A DNA stretch of 10,206 bases from Promethearchaeota archaeon (GTDB lineage: Archaea > Asgardarchaeota > Lokiarchaeia > Sigynarchaeales > SOKP01). This document shows, piece by piece, positions 6,209 through 10,206 of the stretch (position 1 is its first letter; the number at the start of each line of letters is the position of its first letter). The notes under the pieces were generated by a model. It was not told where the DNA came from. It made no database searches and saw only the letters and a list, made by a program, of their open reading frames with translations. The position numbers and the translations under genes are program-made. The stretch spans positions 1 to 10,206 of the forward strand of contig JAUWBH010000198.1 in NCBI GenBank assembly GCA_030605085.1, in the 5' to 3' direction.

Positions 6209-6532
6209 ATGGTATTAATAATGGCGGTTACTACCTATCCCCCTAATAAACAACTTGAAGTTCAAAATAAGTTTTTTGAAATAGTCAACAAATATCCTTA
6301 TGATAAATCTGTAGCGAAAAGAGTATTACAACTTGCTGTAAGAGTAACTAAAGATGGTTATGAAGTAATAACTATTCACGATATACCAGATGGCAAATTC
6401 ACGGAAGCTTTTAATAACATTGCTGCCAATTTACATGAATACTCAGGCATCGAAGGATATAGGGCAGAAATAAGAACTTATTTAACAGGGACAGAAGCTT
6501 TTAAGATTATAGGCAAAAAATTGCCCGAATAA
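6209..6532 (+). CDS. Hypothetical 107-residue soluble protein, possibly a small alpha/beta domain
   Basis: I do not recognise a named family. The order of segments looks like beta (MVLIMAVTTYPP), helix (NKQLEVQNKFFEIVNKYP), helix/strand (SVAKRVLQLAVRVTKDGYEVITIHDIPDGK), helix (FTEAFNNIAANLHEYSGI), strand (YRAEIRTYLTGTEAFKII). This is reminiscent of small dimeric alpha-beta proteins that bind ligands or act as accessory subunits, but that is inference. There are no cysteines, membrane helices or signal peptide. The strong Shine-Dalgarno suggests efficient translation. It is a single-gene unit: its own upstream region, then a run of nine T at 6569-6577. Confidence 0.78.
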   Translation: MVLIMAVTTYPPNKQLEVQNKFFEIVNKYPYDKSVAKRVLQLAVRVTKDGYEVITIHDIPDGKFTEAFNNIAANLHEYSGIEGYRAEIRTYLTGTEAFKIIGKKLPE

Positions 6533-6560
6533 TTATTGCTTTGCATGGAAATTTTAAATT

Positions 6561-6577
6561 TTAAATTCTTTTTTTTT
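6561..6577 (+). terminator. T-rich terminator of the 6209 gene
   Basis: Nine consecutive T (6569-6577) follow an AT-rich stretch about 40 bp after the stop codon, as expected for an archaeal T-tract terminator. Confidence 0.5.
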
Positions 6578-6638
6578 AAACTATTTTAAAAGGAGATATA
6601 TAAATAATACCATATTAAAAAATTATAAATTTCCCATG

Positions 6639-7439
6639 TTAAATTTCCTTAAATTCTTGTAGTTTTTCCGGTGGCCAACCTCGTTGTGTATTACCTTCTT
6701 TAATATAACGAAAATCACAAAAAGGAGCACCATTCCAGATTGTTTGAGTGCGTTTAAATCCATATCCAGAAGCGCGAGCAGCTGCAAAATCAAATAAGCA
6801 GATAAAAGGAATGAATCTTTCATCGCCCTGTTCTTTAAAAAATTTGTAGATGGCACATTCAGTAAAATTGATGCCATGATCAAAGGTTTTACCGTCGCCT
6901 TCGATAAATTCATACACCCAATCTCCAGGATATCGTCGTAATTGCGATTCCCTGGCTACTAATTTTAAAACATCTAAATACTCTTTTTGAAACATAATAT
7001 TTTCTGATAACATGAAAGTTGTCAAATCTGTTTTTCCTGACTCCTCGAATGAGCGCCTTGTTTTAGCAACTGTTTCATAAAAATCGTAGCAAAATTTACC
7101 AATGTCACGAATTGCTATTCCTTTTTTTTCGAGAATACGCATAACTGCTAACAATGAAACACTCCCGATGAGTAACGGTAACATCGTATTTTTACTCCCA
7201 CCAACATAAGGTAACTGTGGAATCAAGGATTCGTATTCATTTCGCATTTTTACGGTGAGTTCTTCGGATTTTAAATCAGGAAAGTGAGAGCTCATAAAAG
7301 TTTTTACAGTATTTAGATAGTTATCAAACTGTTTCATCAATTTGTGCTTTCTTCTAATATAATAGGTTTTTCCTTTCTCAACTGTCAATTCTATTCTTCT
7401 CTTATTAATATATCGTTTAATCTCGTTAATTATATTCAA
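6639..7439 (-). CDS. L-2-amino-thiazoline-4-carboxylic acid hydrolase (ATC hydrolase)-family protein, TTG start
   Basis: A 266-residue protein. Family-typical segments: YYIRRKHKLMKQFDNYL near 26-42, LPYVGGSKNTMLPLLIGS near 76-93, a helical middle, WVYEFIEGDGKTFDHGINFTECAIYKFF at 174-201, then PFICLFDFAAARASGYGFKRTQT and CDFRYI (241-246). Cys195 in TECAIYKFF and Cys241 in FCDFR are notable conserved-looking cysteines. Family knowledge: the bacterial enzyme opens the thiazoline ring of ATC toward cysteine, but most archaeal relatives have no proven substrate. The start must be TTG at 7439: an in-frame TGA lies directly before it, and the next Met (residue 35) would cut into the conserved region. 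The TTG overlaps the TGA of the alpha/beta hydrolase, indicating coupled translation from one mRNA. It is cytoplasmic. Confidence 0.87.
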   Translation of the reverse strand: MNIINEIKRYINKRRIELTVEKGKTYYIRRKHKLMKQFDNYLNTVKTFMSSHFPDLKSEELTVKMRNEYESLIPQLPYVGGSKNTMLPLLIGSVSLLAVMRILEKKGIAIRDIGKFCYDFYETVAKTRRSFEESGKTDLTTFMLSENIMFQKEYLDVLKLVARESQLRRYPGDWVYEFIEGDGKTFDHGINFTECAIYKFFKEQGDERFIPFICLFDFAAARASGYGFKRTQTIWNGAPFCDFRYIKEGNTQRGWPPEKLQEFKEI

Positions 7440-8269
7440 TCAAAATGCTCTTGTATAAAATTCCAAATTGAATTATTAACTTTTTCGGCATCTTCGATTA
7501 GGACGCTTGCGTGTCCAAAGCCCTCAAGAATTATTAATGTTGAATTCGGGATTTTTTCGTTTAAGATTTTCGCATCTTCTAAAGGGATGTATTTATCCTC
7601 TGTACCATGCATAATGAGGGTAGGTTGAGTGATTTTACTTAGGGAATCACGCACATCGTGTTCAGTTATAGCGGCTCCTCGATTCTCTAAATTTTGCCAG
7701 GTAGCTGTGCTAGCACTTTTTATCATCAATTGCTCGAAAAGGGTATTACGTAGAACTTTATCATCGTTTACTCTTTTAATAAACGATTCAGAAAACATTA
7801 AATCAAGTTTTACTTTAAAGCCTTCCTCCAATTCTAAATCTTGCATAATTGCTCTATATTTTTCCGTTATTGGTTCGGCAAATTCTTTTCTATTAAAAGC
7901 CGAGGTTGATAATAAAACTAAAGTCTTAACCGTATCTGGATATTTTAGAACGTAATTCAGAGCGATCATTCCGCCCATACTAATGCCGCATATATGAATC
8001 TTTTGTTGGACGCCTAAAGAATCAAGCAACGCTTTAATTTCGTCCACAAACATGTCCATCGTGTAAGGATAATTTGGTCTTGAACTTCCACCTATTCCCC
8101 TATTATCCAAAGCAATAACCATCATTTTACGCCTAAAAAATGGCAATTGAAAGGCCCAGCCTTCGAGAGTCGTTGCCCAACCTTGAATTAATACGAGGGG
8201 TTCACCCTTACCTTTTTTTACGTAATTGATGTCAATATCTCCATATTTGAATATAGGTATTTCTATCAC
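7436..8269 (-). CDS. Alpha/beta hydrolase (esterase/lipase-like), GTG start
   Basis: A 277-residue single-domain hydrolase of usual length. The likely catalytic triad is Ser97 in GISMGG (95-100), Asp225 in HGTEDKYIP (221-229) and His253 in GFGHAS (250-255). QGWATT at 29-34 supplies the oxyanion region, and LDNRGIGGSS at 54-63 is typical of the family. There is no signal peptide, so it is cytoplasmic. Likely reactions are hydrolysis of an ester, lactone or similar bond; the substrate is unknown. The start is GTG at 8269. It is the first gene of a two-gene operon, its TGA overlapping the TTG of the ATC-hydrolase-like gene, which suggests consecutive or related substrates. It is divergent from the sulfatase gene, with 107 bp between the starts. 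Confidence 0.93.
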   Translation of the reverse strand: MIEIPIFKYGDIDINYVKKGKGEPLVLIQGWATTLEGWAFQLPFFRRKMMVIALDNRGIGGSSRPNYPYTMDMFVDEIKALLDSLGVQQKIHICGISMGGMIALNYVLKYPDTVKTLVLLSTSAFNRKEFAEPITEKYRAIMQDLELEEGFKVKLDLMFSESFIKRVNDDKVLRNTLFEQLMIKSASTATWQNLENRGAAITEHDVRDSLSKITQPTLIMHGTEDKYIPLEDAKILNEKIPNSTLIILEGFGHASVLIEDAEKVNNSIWNFIQEHFD

Positions 8270-8329
8270 CTTTATTTTAAAATGTTATATTAGTTTTTAA
8301 GTCTGCAAATTGATTTAAATATTTTTCAA

Positions 8330-8384
8330 CATTCTCATCTTCATTCTCATAAATTCGTAATAAAAAAGTAAAGATAATGAGAAT
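8330..8384. repeat. Tandem CATTCTCAT copies and an inverted copy covering the sulfatase start codon
   Basis: CATTCTCAT occurs at 8330-8338 and 8342-8350, a direct repeat with a 12-bp period. ATGAGAAT at 8377-8384, which contains the sulfatase start codon, is the exact reverse complement of ATTCTCAT. The tandem pair lies just upstream of, and partly over, the likely TATA region, where archaeal regulators often bind. If transcription began upstream, an 8-bp stem could hide the start codon. Confidence 0.45.
8350..8356 (+). promoter_or_regulatory. Possible TATA box for the sulfatase gene
   Basis: A weak TAAATT core is centred about 24-25 nt before the ATG at 8377, the leaderless spacing, and no Shine-Dalgarno precedes the ATG. 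TTTAAATATTTTT at 8314-8326 is a better TATA match but would give a leader of about 30 nt. Confidence 0.3.
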
Positions 8385-9855
8385 TTTATATATTGACATA
8401 GATACTCTCAGGGCAGACCACTTAGGTTGCTATGGATATCATCGGGATACTTCCCCGAATATTGATAACATAGCAAAAGAAGGAGTTATATTTTCTGAAT
8501 GTTATGGTTCAGACGCACCGTGCCTACCTTCGAGGGCTTCATTTTTCACGGGACGATTTGGTATACATACGGGGATTGTGGGTCACGGTGGAACGGCAGC
8601 AGACATGATATTAACGGGTTTAAAAAGGGAATTTGAAGACGACTTTAAAAATCAACAATGGGTTAGTTTGTTAAGAAGGGCTCAATATTATCCAGTTTCT
8701 ATTTCACCTTTTGCTGAAAGACATTCTGCTTATTGGTTTTGTGCGGGGTGGAAAGAAATGTATAATACCGGTCTGAGAGGGTTTGAAACTGCAGATAATG
8801 TGTTTCCCTACGCAGAAAAATGGTTAAAAAACAATGGAAAAAAAGACAAATGGCTCTTACATATAAACACTTGGGATCCCCATACTCCTTATAGAACACC
8901 ATTATCGTTCAGTAATCCTTTTGAAAATGATCCTCCACCGACTTGGGTTACGCAACAGATTATAGATGAGCATAGGAAAAGCTACGGATGGCATTCTGCT
9001 AAAGATCTTTGGGGTTTTGGCTATCGAGCTGAAGCGAGATTCTTTAAAAGAAATTTTCCAAGGGCAGGAATTTTAGAAATCGAAAAATTAGAAGATTACA
9101 AGAAATGGATTGATGGATACGATGTGGGTATTAGATATGCTGACGAAATGGTTGGAAAAATAGGTGGAATCCTTAAAGATCTGGAAATATATGATGATAC
9201 CCTAATTATGATTAGTTCGGATCACGGTGAAAGCCAGGGAGAATTGAACATCTATGGGGACCATGCGACTGCCTGTCATATAATTAACCGTATTCCAATG
9301 ATAGTTAGATGGCCTGGAAAAGATTGGGATAAAAAATACGACTCATTCATTTATCAGACAGATGTAGCTGCTACTATTTTAGAGGGAGTTGGACAAAAAA
9401 TACCTAATTTCTGGGACGGCAAGAGTTTTTATAAAAAAATTGAAAATAAAGAAAAATTTGGCAGAGAATATTTAGTTCTTAGTCAAAATGCGTTGAGTTG
9501 TCAGCGTACGGTCAGATTTGATAATTGGACGCTAATTAGAACTTATCATACAGGTCTTAAAAACTATCCAGAGATAATGCTTTTTGATTATAAAAACGAT
9601 TTTCACATGACTAAAAATCTCGCAAATGAAAAACCCGAAATTGTAGCAATGGGCCTAAAATATTTGAACGAATGGCATAAAGAAATGATGAAAATATCGT
9701 CATCTGACATTGACCCTATGTGGACTGTTATAAAAGAAGGGGGTCCGTACCATTCAAGAGACGACCTGAATAAATATCTGAAAAGATTAAAAAAATCGGG
9801 AAGAGAACACTTGATAAAAGCTATACTCGATCGAAACGAGATTTATTTATCATAA
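8377..9855 (+). CDS. Sulfatase-family hydrolase with CxPSR formylglycine motif, no signal peptide
   Basis: A 492-residue protein of the alkaline phosphatase/sulfatase superfamily. The N-terminus, ILYIDIDTLRADHLGCYGY (3-21), supplies metal-binding acids. DAPCLPSRASFFTGR (46-60) is the sulfatase signature, with Cys49 in CxPSR expected to be oxidised to formylglycine. WDPHTPYRTP (166-175) and SSDHGESQGE (280-289) with GDHA (294-297) carry the remaining metal and active-site residues, including Asp282 and His283. There is no secretion signal, so it should act in the cytoplasm. Family members cleave sulfate esters, phosphonate monoesters or phosphodiesters; which one cannot be told. The N-terminus starts right at the first core strand, which supports the ATG at 8377. 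No formylglycine-generating enzyme is nearby. It is a single-gene unit, divergent from the hydrolase operon. Confidence 0.93.
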   Translation: MRILYIDIDTLRADHLGCYGYHRDTSPNIDNIAKEGVIFSECYGSDAPCLPSRASFFTGRFGIHTGIVGHGGTAADMILTGLKREFEDDFKNQQWVSLLRRAQYYPVSISPFAERHSAYWFCAGWKEMYNTGLRGFETADNVFPYAEKWLKNNGKKDKWLLHINTWDPHTPYRTPLSFSNPFENDPPPTWVTQQIIDEHRKSYGWHSAKDLWGFGYRAEARFFKRNFPRAGILEIEKLEDYKKWIDGYDVGIRYADEMVGKIGGILKDLEIYDDTLIMISSDHGESQGELNIYGDHATACHIINRIPMIVRWPGKDWDKKYDSFIYQTDVAATILEGVGQKIPNFWDGKSFYKKIENKEKFGREYLVLSQNALSCQRTVRFDNWTLIRTYHTGLKNYPEIMLFDYKNDFHMTKNLANEKPEIVAMGLKYLNEWHKEMMKISSSDIDPMWTVIKEGGPYHSRDDLNKYLKRLKKSGREHLIKAILDRNEIYLS

Positions 9856-9893
9856 TTTAAAAATTAAATTCAATAAAGTTCTAATGTTGAGTT

Positions 9894-9916
9894 TTTTCTA
9901 AATATTATTTAGAAAA
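9894..9916. terminator. Perfect 10-bp inverted repeat between convergent genes, possible bidirectional terminator
   Basis: TTTTCTAAAT (9894-9903), a 3-nt loop ATT, then ATTTAGAAAA (9907-9916) form a perfect hairpin. Six T (9892-9897) lead into it on the + strand. It lies 38 bp after the sulfatase stop and directly touches the stop of the convergent SMP-30-like gene. The position suggests termination, although no long T tail follows on either strand. Confidence 0.4.
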
Positions 9917-10206
9917 TTATGGGAGACCTACACCAGGTACATCAACTTTAACAAATTCTATACGACCGTTTGATCTAGTTGCTTCTGAAGTGGCCACAAA
10001 AAGCGTACATCGGTCGGAACCACCTAACATGCAAGCGTAAGCTTGAGTCGAAACTTCTACCTTATGTGTAATTTCACCACCCTCAAGAACACGTAAAACG
10101 CTACCAGTCCCTGGCGCCGCAACCCAAATTGCGCCCTCAGCGTCAAAACAGATTCCATCGGGGGCACCTTTAACCTTAGCCCAGACACGGCGCCCTTTAA
10201 GAGAAT
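9917..10206 (-). CDS. SMP-30/gluconolactonase/LRE-like beta-propeller protein (C-terminal part; 5' end outside window)
   Basis: The minus strand is open from the right edge (first whole codon ends at 10204) to TAA at 9919-9917, giving 96 residues. The translation runs GRRVWAKVKGAPDGICFDAEG, AIWVAAPGTGSVLRVLEGGE, YACMLGGSDRCTLFVATSEA and ends VDVPGVGLP. This matches the last blades of SMP-30/regucalcin/gluconolactonase propellers; the Asp of PDG corresponds to a conserved metal ligand and catalytic-site residue. Family knowledge: these enzymes hydrolyse sugar or other lactones using a divalent metal. Over 9961-10200 the GC content is 50% (121 of 240 by count), far above the neighbouring sulfatase gene, so codon use differs strongly. 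Full length is usually about 290-310 residues, so roughly two thirds is missing from view. Confidence 0.9.
   Translation of the reverse strand, partial: SLKGRRVWAKVKGAPDGICFDAEGAIWVAAPGTGSVLRVLEGGEITHKVEVSTQAYACMLGGSDRCTLFVATSEATRSNGRIEFVKVDVPGVGLP

Noticed and set aside
5238..6532. A thiazole/oxazole-modified peptide cluster around the SagB-like gene
   Set aside because: No YcaO cyclodehydratase, E1-like partner or Cys/Ser/Thr-rich precursor was seen; the neighbouring 107-residue proteins do not resemble precursors.
6623..6913. A 96-codon minus-strand frame within the ATC-hydrolase-like gene
   Set aside because: It overlaps the conserved C-terminal domain in a different frame and matches nothing recognisable.
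1..10206. CRISPR arrays, tRNA or rRNA genes, transposases, integrases
   Set aside because: No regularly spaced repeats outside the TPR coding array, no tRNA-like cloverleaf or rRNA core sequence and no mobile-element protein were found by reading both strands.

Overview
The window looks like chromosomal DNA from an AT-rich archaeon. The evidence is that TATA-like elements with purine-rich BRE-like flanks sit about 24-31 nt before several start codons, as expected for leaderless archaeal transcripts. Only one gene has a clear Shine-Dalgarno sequence. The gene content (an iron-sulfur aldo/keto reductase, an SplB-like radical SAM protein, an ATC-hydrolase-like protein, an orphan SagB-type nitroreductase and a SIR2-TPR protein) would fit an anaerobic Asgard archaeon such as a Lokiarchaeia relative. 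That placement is an inference, and no rRNA or other marker gene is present to fix it.

Layout from left to right. (1) The 3' part of a 4Fe-4S aldo/keto reductase on +, convergent with (2) a large SIR2-TPR gene on -, the strongest candidate for a defence or cell-suicide NADase. (3) A two-helix membrane protein on +, divergent from the SIR2 gene and ending 16 bp from (4) an SplB-like radical SAM gene on -. (5) A 30-codon micro-ORF joined by an ATGA overlap to a 107-residue unknown on +, convergent with (6) a SagB/ThcOx-type nitroreductase on -. (7) A 107-residue unknown on + with the only strong Shine-Dalgarno in the window. (8, 9) A two-gene operon on -, alpha/beta hydrolase followed by ATC-hydrolase-like protein, coupled by a TTGA stop/start overlap. 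(10) A sulfatase on + with an intact CxPSR formylglycine motif and no signal peptide. (11) The 3' end of an SMP-30/gluconolactonase-like gene on -, whose base composition is about 50% GC, far above its neighbours.

Most genes seem to be independent units, with alternating strands, T-rich ends and individual promoters. Genes 8 and 9 are the clear operon, and the micro-ORF with gene 5 may be a second. No CRISPR array, tRNA, rRNA, transposase or integrase was seen. The most interesting points are the SIR2-TPR protein and its small divergent membrane neighbour, the TTG-coupled hydrolase pair, the repeats around the sulfatase start codon, and the compositional jump at the right edge.
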